64,000 nt of DNA from Macrotis lagotis (Eukaryota > Chordata > Mammalia > Peramelemorphia > Peramelidae). Below the pieces are notes generated by a model. That model was given only the letters and a program-made list of their open reading frames with translations. It was not told where the DNA came from and made no database searches. Below are positions 45,166-57,015 of the stretch, one piece after another. The DNA lies in contig NC_133661.1 of assembly GCF_037893015.1 (NCBI RefSeq), forward strand, positions 187,386,809 through 187,450,808. Direction: 5' to 3'. Both the position numbers and the translations under genes were made by a program. Numbering within the stretch: the stretch's first letter is position 1; every line of letters starts with the position of its first letter.

Positions 45166-45674
45166 TTTAACACATAATTAGGGAAAAATTAAATATATGA
45201 AAGATGTAGCTATTATAAATAAACAAAATAGTCATAAATCAAAAAAATTCAAAGCGGATCAAAAATTACTTCATCAAGGCAGAAAGAGAATCTAATTATT
45301 GAATTGGTTATATCAAAGAAACCAATGTACAGATGACTTTTTTGATTTAGGTAAAGAAGAAACTGTAAGGATTATTTTAAATACTTCCCAATTTGATTAT
45401 AAATTCCTTGAAAGCAAGAATCATGTTTTATCTAAATTTTGTATGCCCTCCAATATACTCTGTGTCCAACTAGGGAGATAGTTATTAGACCTGAAATTTC
45501 ACTGGCTTAGGGAACTATAGGGTAAGGAAATCCAATCTAATGCAGATCCCAAAAAGGGTATTTTGTTCTCTTTAATTTATGGCCTGTGAGAGTTGCCTAG
45601 AACCTTGAAATATTAATTCCTTTGTCTAATGTAACACAGTCAGGATATGTCAGAGGCAGGAATCTTTTTATTTT
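45166..45674. other. Intergenic, nothing recognised
   Basis: AT-rich, with a possible MIR scrap at 45600-45665. Confidence 0.4.
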
Positions 45675-46090
45675 GGATTGATATTTTATTTTTCTAATTA
45701 CATGTTATGAAAGTTTTTCAACATTCATCTCCTTGCATATTTATAAGTTACACATTTTTTTCACCTAATTCCCTTCTCCACCCCTTCCTTTCAGCAGCAA
45801 ATAATTTGGGAAAAAATGCACATATATATTTTTGTTCAATATGTTTACATTTTAGCCATTTTGTGTATGAGGAATTAGGACTTAGGGAAAAGAAAGAAAA
45901 CCATAGGATAGGAAGGAAAATCTAAGAGAAGTTTTCAAAAATTGAACATAACATCCATTCAGATTCTGAGGTTTTTTGTGTTTTCCCTCTGGATGTGTAT
46001 GGCATTATTCACAATAGGTCTCTCAGAGTTGAACGCAATCTTACTGGCTTCAAGTTGACTTTCTGTACACTATATCACTCTGAACAGTGA
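45675..46090 (-). repeat. L1 3' UTR fragment
   Basis: ATATTTTATTTTTCTAATTACATG, a CCCTTCTCCACCCCTTCC tract, TTTACATTTTAGCCATTTTGTG, TTCCCTCTGGATGTGTATGGCATTATTCACAATAGGTC in antisense L1 3' UTR order. Confidence 0.65.
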
Positions 46091-46129
46091 ATAAATGTTT
46101 TGTAAATGGAAGTGGTGGTAAAATCTTGG

Positions 46130-46245
46130 AAGAGATCTAGTGTGTATTAATCACTTACTATGTGCCAGGACTATGCTAAGCACTTTTTGAGTATTATCTC
46201 ACTTGATTTTAATAAACCTAAAAAATAGGTGCTATTGTTTATTCA
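46130..46245 (-). repeat. MIR SINE, left part (continues at 55935)
   Basis: TTACTATGTGCCAGGACTATGCTAAGCAC and AATAGGTGCTATTG. The matching remainder (TGCTATTCTCCCCATTTTATATTGAGGG) lies at 55935-56110, beyond the MAR1 and retrovirus insertions. Confidence 0.7.
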
Positions 46246-46320
46246 GAAATGTCCAGCTCTAATGTCCCTGTGAACTGTAATAGCCACAGGGTTTTCTTAG
46301 CAAAGATACTGTAGTGGTTT
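46246..46320 (-). repeat. MAR1-type SINE, left part (continues at 55803)
   Basis: CAGGGTTTTCTTAGCAAAGATACTGTAGTGGTTT stops exactly at the LTR border. The continuation CCATTTTCTTCTGCAG follows the far LTR. Confidence 0.75.
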
Positions 46321-46501
46321 TGTTGTAGATGAGATTTGAGGATTGTCAATTAAAGATAGAAGATCAAGAGTTACTGAATAACAAAGGAATTCATGTGCTC
46401 TCTGGGATTTTAAAACTGCTCAGGATTATAAGTTACTGCAAAGTATACAGGTTAAAACTCCTTGAAAAACAGTAAGCACTTTGAGTACAGGCTAGATGAA
46501 A

Positions 46502-46590
<89 letters not shown>

Positions 46591-47007
46591 CAGCCACGAG
46601 GGCTGGCTTAATTCAACCACATGGCGTAGCATGTGGCCTAAGAAAGAATGAGAGAAAGTCATTCTGCAGTGTGGAAAGTAGAGACTCAAGAAGAAACAAA
46701 AAAGGGTGGTGCTTCTTCTTAAATAACTTCTGTAGTAGGTTGGCACTTGGGGAGAGGTCTGGCACCTGAGCCACGTATCCTTCAATGGAAGGCTATGTAC
46801 TGTGACTTAGAGGTATGTGACCTCTAAGTTAAATCAGAAGCTGGGTAAAGGAGAAATGAAGAGGGGCGTAAAAATTTCATATTCATTGGAACAATAGAAG
46901 TCAGTTTATATCTCAGGAGCAGGCAATTAACAAAATTTAACAGCATTATAAGATTATAGAATTTCTTTCTAATTATAAATTTCCTATATTCATAATTCTT
47001 TGCATCA
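46321..47007 (-). repeat. 3' LTR of the endogenous retrovirus
   Basis: On plus it runs from TGTTGTAGATGAGATTTGAGG to CATAATTCTTTGCATCA. It carries a (GT)n(GA)n array at about 46503-46588 and shares its whole length with the other LTR. Confidence 0.8.
46503..46588. repeat. Compound (GT)n-(GA)n microsatellite in 3' LTR
   Basis: About 23 GT units then about 20 GA units. It is the positional match of the array in the other LTR. Confidence 0.97.
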
Positions 47008-47617
47008 TTTCCCCCCTCAATTATTTGGGACTCAGATTCATCTAGGTCTTTCAGGAAGTGAATGCATTGCAGTGAGAAGTCCATTGAGGCCGGGTCCATA
47101 GGATGTTGTCTATCAGGAAGGACTGGCATAGCTAGTTCTGCAGAGGCTGGTATTGGAGATGTACAGCTGGTAACCTTAGAGAAACTAAACTCAGTGGAAA
47201 ATACATCGCGTAAAGAAAAGCAGAAAGAGTGATTTTAACAGAGCTATTTAACAGAGGCCCAATAATTAGAAAAAATTAGAAGGTCTATAAAGAGCAAGAA
47301 TTATACTTTATGATATTAAGCCAGTATCAGAATACTGGTCATAAGAACATAGCTTCCAATAAAACACAGATTCATTAATGGATGCCACATTAAATTGTAA
47401 CCAAAAGCTCAAGAATAGTATAAACAAATGTACTGAATAATCATTTTAAAACTACACATGTCCAATAAGTAGTTTGAAACAAAATTTTCTATTTTAACTT
47501 TGACCATGTTTAGAATGAACAAGAATTCTAGTTGAAGAATGGATCTCTCCTTTAAAGCAGTTTTAAAAAAATAGATCTATAGGCATTATCCAGATATACG
47601 TAGTCCTGTTGATATTT

Positions 47618-47769
47618 TTTTTTTTTAGGTTTTTGCAAGACAATGGGGTTAAGTGGCTTGCCCAGGGCTGCACAACTAGGTAATTATTAAGTGTCTGAGA
47701 CCGGATTTGAGCCCAGGTACTCCTGACTCCAGGGCCGGTGCTTTATCTACTGTGCCACCTAGCTGCCCC
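47618..47769 (-). repeat. WSINE1-type SINE in the retroviral interior
   Basis: Antisense copy flanked by TGATATTT on both sides. Confidence 0.9.
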
Positions 47770-49145
47770 TGATATTTCTTTTTCTTAAAGGACTTTTTGA
47801 TAAAGAATCACATCCTATATTTAAAAAAGTCAAGATTAAATACCTGTCAGCTATTAAAGATTTGGAAGATAAGAGTTCCAATGGATCACTCTCATAATTA
47901 TGGTGCACCTGGCATTATTATGATAACTTGCTATTAAAGAGCACAGAGGGACATGAGGACAAGTTCTCTTATGTATTAGATGTTCTTTATAGGCAGTAAT
48001 GAGCCAGGTTCCAGGTCTGCCAGGTGAGGGCTTCTTTAAAGGGAATCCTAACTCAGTTGAGGCTAAGATCATTCTCTCAAAGGCCAGCCATTCCATCTGT
48101 AGTATCAAAGTCAAACCTCATGGGTTTAATGGCTTCACTGGCATATTGTTGTCTTTTTATTTTAACATATCTGATGTCAGATTAATTATCAATTATTATA
48201 ATATAGCAATTACCTATAACCAGAGCTTTGGGTGACTTGAATACTAAAGGAGAATCAAGAGTATACAGGTGATGATTTGGGATAAGAGATCCAGAGAAAA
48301 ACTATAATTCAGTTGTTGCTCATGTACCTAAGGACAGTGCTGTAAATGAAATCAGTAAGCAGAATTTGAGATGTAAAAATACAATAATCCTAATTCACAT
48401 ATAGAACTGATTTTTTTTTAACAAAAGCAACTTTTTGCAATGAACCCATTTAGTTATTAACTATGCTTAAAATAGATACATACATATTGCTTTCAGAATT
48501 CTTTAAAACAATTGGAATATCTTAGATGACTTTAAATTTCCAACATGTGTTTTTAATTCCAATGTAATAAAACAATAGTAAGAACAACTAGGTATTCAGG
48601 TCAACACATGAATTATTAAATTTCACATAACAATATTTTCAATTATTTAGTTATTTGGAATCCTAATGGTGGTTTTGGTTTTGATATTTCACTTTCATTA
48701 TCCTTACAAAATAATTAGATATTAATTCTAGGCTTTAATACTATTACAGTATTTAAATAGCTTATATTGTTCACAAGAGATAACCAAATAATTATACAAA
48801 TTATATTATATTATATATAATAACTTATTATATAATTATATACTAAGTTATGTAATTATATAATAAATTATACAAAAGTATATCACATAACTAGTAAAAA
48901 TTTCAAATTCTTTAAAATTAAACATATAATTACTAATTTACATTAAAAATAAGATTCTGATGCTAACATTTCATTCCTTTAGAACAAAACAATGAAGTTT
49001 TCCTTAAGGCAGATTTTATAACTCAATATCCTTTACATTGTGTTTTACATTCTTATTTGCATCTATCCCAAATATACTTCTGTTTTCAAAGAAAATGAGA
49101 ATTCTCAAGGATTCAATCTTATATGTATATATGATAACTTTTTCC
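47770..49145 (-). other. Retroviral interior, AT-rich, no gene recognised
   Basis: Part of the endogenous retrovirus, between a SINE and the HAL1-like insertion. It is very AT-rich near 48780-48890. No recognisable viral coding region. Confidence 0.45.
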
Positions 49146-49326
49146 CTTTTAAATTTATTTTATTCTCATTTTGTACAAATGTTTTTTTTTACATTAATAA
49201 AATATTCTTGTTTACAAGTAAACAAAATACCCCTCCTCCCCCATGAATATAGATAGACTTGTTTGGGCGAAAAAAGTAAAGGGGAGATAAAAAAATTAAA
49301 ATAAAAAATAATAATAGTAATAATTG

Positions 49327-49475
49327 TAGGTATGGCCAGGTGGCGCAATGGATGAAGCACCAGCCCTGGAGCCACGAGCACCCGAGTCCATATCCAGCCT
49401 CCTAAACCCAACAATCACCCAGCCGTGTGACATGCAAGCCACCCGATCCCCACTGCCCTGCAAAAACCAAAAAAA
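49327..49475 (+). repeat. SINE-like module 1 in HAL1-like copy B
   Basis: GTATGGCCAGGTGGCGCAATGGATGAAGCACCAGCCCTGGAGCCACGAGCACC; more complete than its counterpart in copy A. Confidence 0.75.
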
Positions 49476-49534
49476 AAAAAAAAAAAAGAACGAAAAAAAA
49501 GACCCAAAATAAAATAAAATAGTAATAATAGTAG

Positions 49535-49690
49535 GGGTGGCTGGGTGGCAGACAGAGCATTGGCCCTTGAGCCAGGAGCACCTGGGTCCAAATCTGGCCC
49601 CAGACACCCAAAGATCACCCTGCTATATGGCCCCAGGCAGGCCATCCAGCCCCACTTGCCCTGCACCCTCCCCCAAATAATAATACCAAA
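49535..49690 (+). repeat. SINE-like module 2 in HAL1-like copy B
   Basis: GGGGTGGCTGGGTGGCAGACAGAGC ... CCTGCACCCTCCCCCAAATAATAATACC; nearly identical to the module at 28895-29050. Confidence 0.75.
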
Positions 49691-49884
49691 AAATGTGCTT
49701 GAGTCTTTGTTCCAATACCAACACCTCTGTCATGGGTGGATCTTATTCTTTATGATAAGTCCATCACAAAAGTTATTTCCATATTTTTCCACCATTGCCA
49801 TTGCTCATTGCAACTCCCTCCTTTCTTATTTCTCCACTACCGTGTACTCTATTTTCTCTCTCCTTTCACTATGACTCTGCTGTA

Positions 49885-50040
49885 GGGTTGCTGAGTGGCG
49901 CAGCAGACAGATCCCTGGTCCTGGGGCCAAGAAGCCCTGAGCCCCCATACCACCCCTTAGGCCCAGAATCCACCTGGCCCTGTGGTCCTGGGCAGGCCTT
50001 CCAATCCCAGCCCCTTGCAAGAAGTAAGAAAGAAAATGTA
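49885..50040 (+). repeat. SINE-like module 3 in HAL1-like copy B
   Basis: GGGTTGCTGAGTGGCGCAGCAGACAGATCCCTGGTCCTGG ... CAGCCCCTTGCAAGAAGTAAG; nearly identical to 29238-29394. Confidence 0.65.
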
Positions 50041-50501
50041 TGTTATATTTGGCCACTCTCCCCCCATGGTCCATCCTCTCCTCCTTTATTCACATCCCCA
50101 CCCCTTCCCCCTGCTCCCCCCTCCTTCTTACTCCAGATGTCTATACCCCATTGAGTATATATGCTGTTTCCTCTCCTAGCCATCTCTGACGAGAGCAAAG
50201 TTTCCCTCATTCCTCCTTGCCTCCCCCCTTCCATATCATTGCAATAGCTCATTGTAATAAAAAAAAATCTTATGTGAAATATCTTGGACTATTCCCCCTC
50301 TCCTTTTTCTTTCTCCCATTCCATTTTCTTTTTTTTCTATTGACTCCATTTTTACACCATATTTTATCTTCGAATTCAGCTTTCTCCTGTGCTTCAACTA
50401 TAAAAGCTCTACCTGCTCTATTAACTGAGAAGGTTCATATGAGTATTATCAGTGTCATTTTTCTATGCAGGAATACATGCAGTTCATCCTCATTAAGTCC
50501 C

Positions 50502-51617
50502 TCATATTTCCCCCCTCTCCTCCAATCTCCATGCTTCACCTGAGTCCTGTATCTGAAGATCAAACCTTCTGTTCAGCTCTGGCCATTCCAAAAGGAAAAT
50601 TTGAAATTCCCCTGGTTCATTGAAAGTCCATCTTTTTCCCTGGAAGAGGACATTCAGCCTTGCTGGGTAGTTCATTCTTGGCTGCATTCTAAGCTCTCTT
50701 GCCTTCCAGTATATTGTATTCCAAGCCCTACGAGCTTCCAATGTAGCTGCTGCTAAGTCCTGTGTGATCCTGACTGCAGCTCCACAATATTTGAACTGTG
50801 TCCTTCTGGCTGCTTGTAATATTTTCTCTTTGACTTGGGAGTTCTGGAACTTGGCTATAATATTCCTAGGGGTTGGTTTTTTTGGGATCTCTTTCTCTGG
50901 GGGATCGGTGGTTTCTCTCCATTTCTATTTTGCCCTCTGCTTCTAGGATATCAGGGCAATTTTCCTGTAGCAATTCTTTGAAAATGATGTCAAGGCTCTT
51001 TTCCTGATCATGACTTTCAGGTATTCCAATAATTTTTAAATTATCTTTCCTAAGTCTGTTTTCCATATCAGTTGTTTTTTCAATGAGATATTTCACATTT
51101 TCTTCTAATTTTTCATTTTTTTTTGTTTTGAAGTATTGATTCCTGATTTCTGTTAAATTCATCAATCTCCCTGAATTCTGTTCTTTGTCTGAAGGATTTG
51201 TTCTCCTCAGAGAGTTTTCTTATCTCTTTTTCCATCTGGCCAATTTTACTTTTTAAAGCATTCTTCTCCTCAGTAACTTTTTGAACTGTTTTATCCATTT
51301 GACCTAAGCTAGTTTTTAGCATGCTATTTTCTTCAGCATTTTTTTTGGATTTCCTTGACTAAGCTACCAACTTCATTTTCATGTTTTCCCTGCATCTCTC
51401 TCCTTTCTTTTCCCAGTTTGTCTTCCAACTCCCTCATTTGATTTTCAAAGTCTTTTTTGAGCTCTGTCATAGCCTGAGCCCAATTTCTGTTTTTCTTGGA
51501 GTCTTTAGATGCAGGAGCTTGTGTTTCCTCATCTTCAGACTGAGTATTTTTATCCTTCTTGGGCTCATTTGCAAAATATTTCTCAATAGTCTTCTTTTTG
51601 TTTCTCTGCTTGCTCAT
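50502..51617 (-). pseudogene. L1 ORF1 in HAL1-like copy B, frame-broken
   Basis: The likely start is MSKQRNKKKTIEKYFANEPK at 51617. The coiled coil (MRELEDKLGKERREMQ, MLKTSLGQMDKTVQKV), the RRM-like block (NLKIIGIPESHDQEKSLDIIFKELLQENCPDILEAEGKIEMER) and the C-terminal block (MQPRMNYPARLNVLFQGKRWTFNEPGEFQ) are all present but split over several frames. Residues are nearly the same as in copy A. Confidence 0.85.
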
Positions 51618-52356
51618 TTTCCCAGCCTGGGCCTGGTTTGGGGTGTTTCTTGAATTTTTGGGACACTCCCACAAGGGTCTCAGTGTGTGAGGCTCTGTCC
51701 TCCCTCCTGGTCTGTGAATGACCATAAGTGCCCCCTTCCGCCAAGGGGCTGAGGTGGGGGGGGCCCTGCTGTTCTATGGGGGGGGGGCGGCTTAGACTGC
51801 GATCAGGATCTGAATGTGGTCAGAGCCCCAGAGTCCTGTTCCAGGGGCAGAGGACAGAGCTCTGCAGTCTCTCTTCACTCCCCTCCCTCAGCTCAATGGG
51901 CTCATGCCCTGGGGGCTCCTGCTTACCAGCTCCGCCTGCTTCTGTTTCCTGGATCAGGGCTGGCAGAAGACCATGCTGCTTGCTGTGTGCCCTGAGGGCT
52001 GGGCTCCACGTGCTCGCTCTGGCAGAGGTCCCCCGCTGTTCCCCCACTTTGTGCCCGGTGCTCCTCGGGGTGCAGCTCAGAGTGTGAGCTGAGACTCCCA
52101 GCGCCCTGGGGATGCCTCTGGGAGGCTAAAGTTCTTTCACTCTGGTGGGCCACCCCTCTGGCCTGCCGCCCCTCCGATCCCCGGGAAGAGAGCCTTTCTG
52201 CTCTTTTCCAGGTTACCTTGAGTAGGAGAACTGCTTCACTGGGACCCTTTGTGGGTTCTGTCTCTCGAAAGTTTAGTTAGAGTCCTTAGCTGATGAATTT
52301 TATCAGAGAACTCCTAAGACTTGATCCCTTCTTGTAGCTATCTTGGCTCCACCCCC

Positions 52357-53335
52357 AGATTCTATGGTAATTTTTAAAACCCCAATTAAATCTTATTTAT
52401 GCCATGATTGCATTCACATCAAACAAGATTTCAAAGTTGATACATTTTCTAATTTTCAAACAACAGATGTTAAGAAGTTTTACTTTTAATCCTAAACTTT
52501 TAAAGCATATTGAGGGCAGGATGTTTTAGATCAAGAGAAATTGTCACTTATTTCCAGGACTTGAGGTTACAGTTACACAGAAATGAAAGAAGGAATCATA
52601 GAGTCCTGTTAACAAAGGTAAGGAATAACTGCATTTTCTAAACCCAAGAGAATACTTAAAGTCTCAATTAAAATAGGCTGAATACAATTGTCAATCAATA
52701 TTAAATTAACAAAAATTTAGTTCACATGTGAGAACATTTCACAAAGGTATTCATCACAAAATTTGTAACTTACACACTTTTAAATGAATGTGTAACCATA
52801 GATAGAGCTCAATTTTCTCCAAGTCAGTTAGAGCTAGGAACAGTTCCCTTGATTGTACTAAGTTCATTTATTTTTAAATTTAGCCTGATTTACTAACTTG
52901 ACTCAAAGTTAGCTATTTTTTGTAATTCCTAATTGAGGTCAAATTCTCTAAAATTCTCTAGTAAGGAGGTAGGCTCAAATCTTTTTATTACCTAATTTTA
53001 AATTAGCCTTTTAAAACAATTAAATTCCCCCCCAAAACCCAAAATAAAAAGAATAACACTTAACTAGTTAACAATTAGAAACTATTTCAGATCTGAATTA
53101 CACACACACACACACACACACACACATGTGTTTTAGACACAGATACACACAGACACAATGATTTAGTGAGATTTTAGGAACCCTGGCCAGTTCACTAAAA
53201 TCTCAAATCTAGAGACACTTCTTCAACTCTCCAGGCCAGTGAAGAGATGTGAAAGGTTTTGTTGAATAAAACTACACAGAGATCTTTGATTTAAAAATAT
53301 ATTTTAAATATATTCATACACACACATATATGTAT
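52357..53335 (-). other. Retroviral interior, no gene recognised
   Basis: AT-rich, with an (AC)n microsatellite at 53099-53128. No viral gene is recognisable. Confidence 0.45.
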
Positions 53336-53486
53336 TTATTTTTAGGTTTTTGCAAGGCAAATGGGGTTAAGTGGCTTGCCCAAGGCCACACAGCTAGGTA
53401 ATTATTAAGTGTCTGAGACTGGATTTGAACCCAGGTACTCCTGACTCCAAGTCCGGTGCTTTATTCACTACACCACCTAGCCGCCC
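53336..53486 (-). repeat. WSINE1-type SINE in the retroviral interior
   Basis: Antisense copy from TTTTTAGGTTTTTGCAAGG to CACCTAGCCGCCC. Confidence 0.9.
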
Positions 53487-53929
53487 TAATATATTTATAT
53501 TATTAATTTTGAATTGTACCAATGGACAGTCAAAAAAAATTTTTAGAATCAATTAGAATTTCTTGAGGAACTTCATATGTTATTTGATGCAGGGGAAAGA
53601 TGAAGAAAATTGTGAATGTAGAAATTGGGTGGGGTTGACTACCACCTACTCTTGAGATGTAAATTGAAGTAGAGAATTATGATTGTAACAGAAACAATTT
53701 ATAATCTTAAAGACTGCTCAAATTGGGTGGAGATCCCATTGTTTAATGTAAAATTTATATCCTGATCTTCTTAGGCTTTACCTAATTTCTGGTCTAGTAA
53801 AGAGAAAAGGAGTTCACCTTTTGCCCTCTGGATGAGAGGCAATTCATAAAAACCTGAGTGGGACTCCAGCTCAGGGCCACAGTCTTCTCTACCAACCTGT
53901 GGCCCAACCAACACTGCTTGGCTGTTCCT

Positions 53930-53973
<44 letters not shown>

Positions 53974-54878
53974 GCTCTTCCTATGTCTTGTAACCTTTTA
54001 AATAAATTTTCCCCTTCCCCAGTCCCCTCTCAAGGGTGGGGCCTCCTTGACCCCAGCTAATGCCTTTTAGGGAAAGGGATTTGGAATTAGTAACCAAGTG
54101 TCTAAGTCTAAGGAAAAAACCAAAACTAGGGAGAAGATAGGGGCTTTCCCTATTCTAAGCTATGGGGCTAGACTAAGTATTTTCTTTTGGGGAAGTTTTA
54201 CCAGTCCATAATGTACATTCCATTCCATCTGGGACATGGGTTAAGCTTCTGGGTTCTAAGAAGTAAGAACTCTTTTTTTCCTCCCCACCTCAGCCATCCT
54301 GAGAACTAGGAGTTGCAGAGAGGGAGAGAGAATTTCAGAGAAAGAGAGTGAGAGACAGACAAAAGGCAGAAACAAATTGAGTCATATAGATAAGCAGTTG
54401 TCCTTTTGGAATGGAAGCAGAGAGAGAGAGAGAATCTGTAATTAGCCAATTTTCCTTCCTCAAATGTCAATCAAACCATTAGTGAAAAAAATCTTTCCAG
54501 TGTGCCCCTGAAATACACCAAGGACAAAATCACACTTCTCAAAAAGCTTCAAAAAGCCATCTTCAAAAACTCAGATCATGCCTTCACCTGTCTGCAAACA
54601 CAAGCAGACCCACTAGGGGGCTGTGACTAACAAGGCAGGTGACTCAGACACTGGCCTCCCTGGTTGTCTGGCTAGTCAAAACCAAAACCCGAACCACAAT
54701 CTTCTTAAGGGACTGGACCTCACAGCCATTCTCCCTTGCAAATTCCCAGGAGCAAGGGAGAGACCTAGTAAGGGGAAAGGTTTTCCTAAGGTCTAAACTA
54801 GTCTGATCTGGGGAAAATAGCCTAGTTCAGAGTTTCTCTCACCCCATACCTGTCTGAACAGGTCCAGGGAGAGTCAAT
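53487..54878 (-). other. Retroviral interior and leader, no gene recognised
   Basis: Lies just inside the 5' LTR, so the high-coordinate part is the leader. It has a (TC)n array at 53932-53972 and a purine-rich block at 54315-54435. CCCACTAGGGGGCTG at 54609-54623 resembles a CTCF core. Confidence 0.45.
54609..54623 (+). promoter_or_regulatory. CTCF-like motif in retroviral leader
   Basis: CCCACTAGGGGGCTG is one base away from the CTCF core CCACTAGGGGGCAG. Similarity of sequence only; occupancy is unknown. Confidence 0.35.
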
Positions 54879-55080
54879 GGTCCCTTCACAGGTTGCTAAA
54901 ATGTTTTAGATGAGATTTGAGGGTTGCTAGTTAAAGACAGAAGTTTGGGGGTTACTGAAAAATGAAGAAATTTGCAAGTTCTCTGGGATTTTAAAACTAC
55001 TCAGAATTTTATTATAAATTATGAAAAGTATAGAGATTAAAACTCCTAGAAAAGCAGTAAGCACTTTGAGGACAGGCTAG

Positions 55081-55198
<118 letters not shown>

Positions 55199-55549
55199 GA
55201 CAGGCAGGCAGCCATGAGGGCTGGCTTAGACCGGCTACATGGCATGTTCCTCCAGAGGCCCAAGTTGGGAGCATGTGGCCTAAGGAAGAATGAGAGAAAG
55301 CCATCCTGCAGGGTGGAAGGTTGAGTCAAGAAAAAGCAAAAAAAGGGGGGGCTTCTTCTTAAATACACTTCTGTAGAGGGTTGGAGAATGTTCTAGCACC
55401 TGGGGTAGATATTGTCCAATGGTAAGCTATGTACTGGTCCATCCTGTCCCAAGGTGTGTGACCTCGAAGTTAAATCAGAAGCTGGGTGAAGGAGGAATGA
55501 GGAGTGGGTACAAATTTTATATTTAACAATGGAGCATGAGAAGTCAGTT

Positions 55550-55688
55550 GAGGGGTGGCTAGGCTCCAAGATAGAGCACCGGCCCTGGAGTCAGGAGTAC
55601 CCGTGTTCAAATCTGCCCTCAGACACATAATAATTACCTAGCTGTGTGGCCTTGGGCAAGCCACTTAACCCCATTTGCCTGGCAAAAA
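55550..55688 (+). repeat. WSINE1-type SINE, sense, inside 5' LTR
   Basis: GGTGGCTAGGCTCCAAGATAGAGCACCGGCCCTGGAG ... CCATTTGCCTGGCAAAAAA, with target duplication AAGTCAGTT at 55541-55549 and 55689-55697. Confidence 0.9.
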
Positions 55689-55802
55689 AAGTCAGTTTAC
55701 ATCTCAGGAAAGCCTTTCACAATTCACAAAATTTAATAGCATAAAAGATTACATAATTTGTTTTTAATTAAACATTTCCTATATTCATAATTCTCTGCAT
55801 CA

Positions 55803-55934
55803 ATTTTCCATTTTCTTCTGCAGTGTATTAAGACTGAGGTTAAGTGACTTGCCCAAGATCTATCACACAGAGGCCAAATTTGAACTCAGTCTTTCTGACT
55901 TCAGGACCAGCATTCTATCCTCTAAACCACTTAT
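55803..55934 (-). repeat. MAR1-type SINE, right part (continues from 46320)
   Basis: CCATTTTCTTCTGCAG, GACTGAGGTTAAGTGACTTGCCCAAG and ACTTCAGGACCAGCATTCTATCC continue MAR1 exactly where the left part stops. Confidence 0.75.
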
Positions 55935-56110
55935 CTTCCTCCTGGTGTTGCTATTCTCCCCATTTTATATTGAGGGAATTTAGACAGACAGAGGTTAATT
56001 AACTTGTTTAGGGTCAGAAGCTTGTTAAGTTTCTGAAGGTGGGCATAAATTCAGGTCTTCCTTTCTTGAGATTCAGCATTCTATCCTCTGTATCATCTAG
56101 CTGCCCCTGT
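55935..56110 (-). repeat. MIR SINE, right part (continues from 46245)
   Basis: TGCTATTCTCCCCATTTTATATTGAGGGAATTTAG, GAGGTTAATTAACTTG and CTATCCTCTGTATCATCTAGCTGCC complete the MIR begun at 46130. Confidence 0.7.
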
Positions 56111-57015
56111 TGAATGAAAGGAAGAACAAAAGGAGTAAAGAAAGAAGGGATGAAAGGAGGGAAGGAAAAAGGAAACAGAGAAGGAAAGAAAGAACAAAAG
56201 AAAGAAAGTGAGAATATGTGAATTAGTATGGTCCCAAGAAATGAAGATCTGTGCTCATTTTCACTACTGGTTATCAGTATAATGAAGAATCGTGGAAAAA
56301 AAAGTAGCTTCTAAGCATCTTGGACCCAAATGTTATTGATCATCTTTCTAAGCAAGAATTCTAGTTTGTACTATGTAATCTAGAAAAGAGTTAGCTCAAT
56401 CTCAGGACTGTCAATTAGGAAGCCAGAAATAGAAACGAGAAGCCCAGATTCATAGACCTGGATTGGAAATCAGAATCCAGAAGCTTGGCATTATCTCCTT
56501 TTTTTTTCTTTTGAATAATTTACCACATCTAGTTGATATGATTCACAATTTTGGAAAATAATTATAAAATGAAATCTTGTTTTATTTCTCTTTGGAAACT
56601 TTAAAAAGCTGTTTAAATGTTAGGCTATTGCTATGAATGTTTAAATGAGCTGTGGATTGTCTATAGGGTAGGTGGTTGGAGAGGGGAAGAGAGATGACCT
56701 CAGAAATTCACCTGCTAGCTATTAGTTCTGAAGGATGAAGAGCACGCCTCACAACATTCTGTAGGAAACCTTGACACCTTCTTGGAACCTCTCATTCATT
56801 ATTTAGCAGGTGATGAATCTGCAATGGTATGCACCTTTCTGTTTTTTTTCTTTCTTTCTTTACTTTTCTTTCTTTATTCCTTTTGTTCTTCCTTTGTTTC
56901 ATTCAATCACATAGGATGAAAAAGTATGAGTGGGTTTATGTGATCTCATATCCTTCAAAGTATTGAAGCATAGTCAAAGAATAATATAATAATCATCTTA
57001 TCTTTCAAATAATTA
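56111..57015. other. 3' flank of OR11H6-like gene
   Basis: A purine-rich AGGAAAG-type tract at 56115-56215, otherwise featureless. No clear polyadenylation signal was fixed. Confidence 0.45.

Larger units (their letters stand above)
49146..52356 (-). mobile_element. HAL1-like ORF1-only L1 derivative, copy B
   Basis: Same plan as copy A: GC-rich 5' UTR (about 52356-51700), ORF1 (about 51617-50502), pyrimidine-rich spacer, three antisense SINE-like modules and an A/T-rich 3' end. It aligns with copy A from end to end with scattered differences. Two independent 3.2-kb insertions of the same plan show that it is a propagated family, not a chance deletion of one L1. No convincing target duplication was seen at this copy. 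It sits inside the retroviral interior, so it is the younger insertion. Confidence 0.8.

Noticed and set aside
46492-46785. 97-codon minus frame with long Ser/Leu and Thr/His runs
   Set aside because: It is the translation of the (GT)n(GA)n array in an LTR. The 118- and 75-codon frames at 55012-55368 have the same origin.
28539-52356. Copies A and B as one 20-kb segmental duplication
   Set aside because: Similarity stops at the element ends: copy A lies in its own 17-bp target duplication and copy B lies inside a retrovirus, so they look like separate insertions.
47008-54901. Viral genes in the retroviral interior
   Set aside because: I looked for capsid, protease, polymerase and envelope signatures and saw none that I could support. 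The element is simply recorded as broken.
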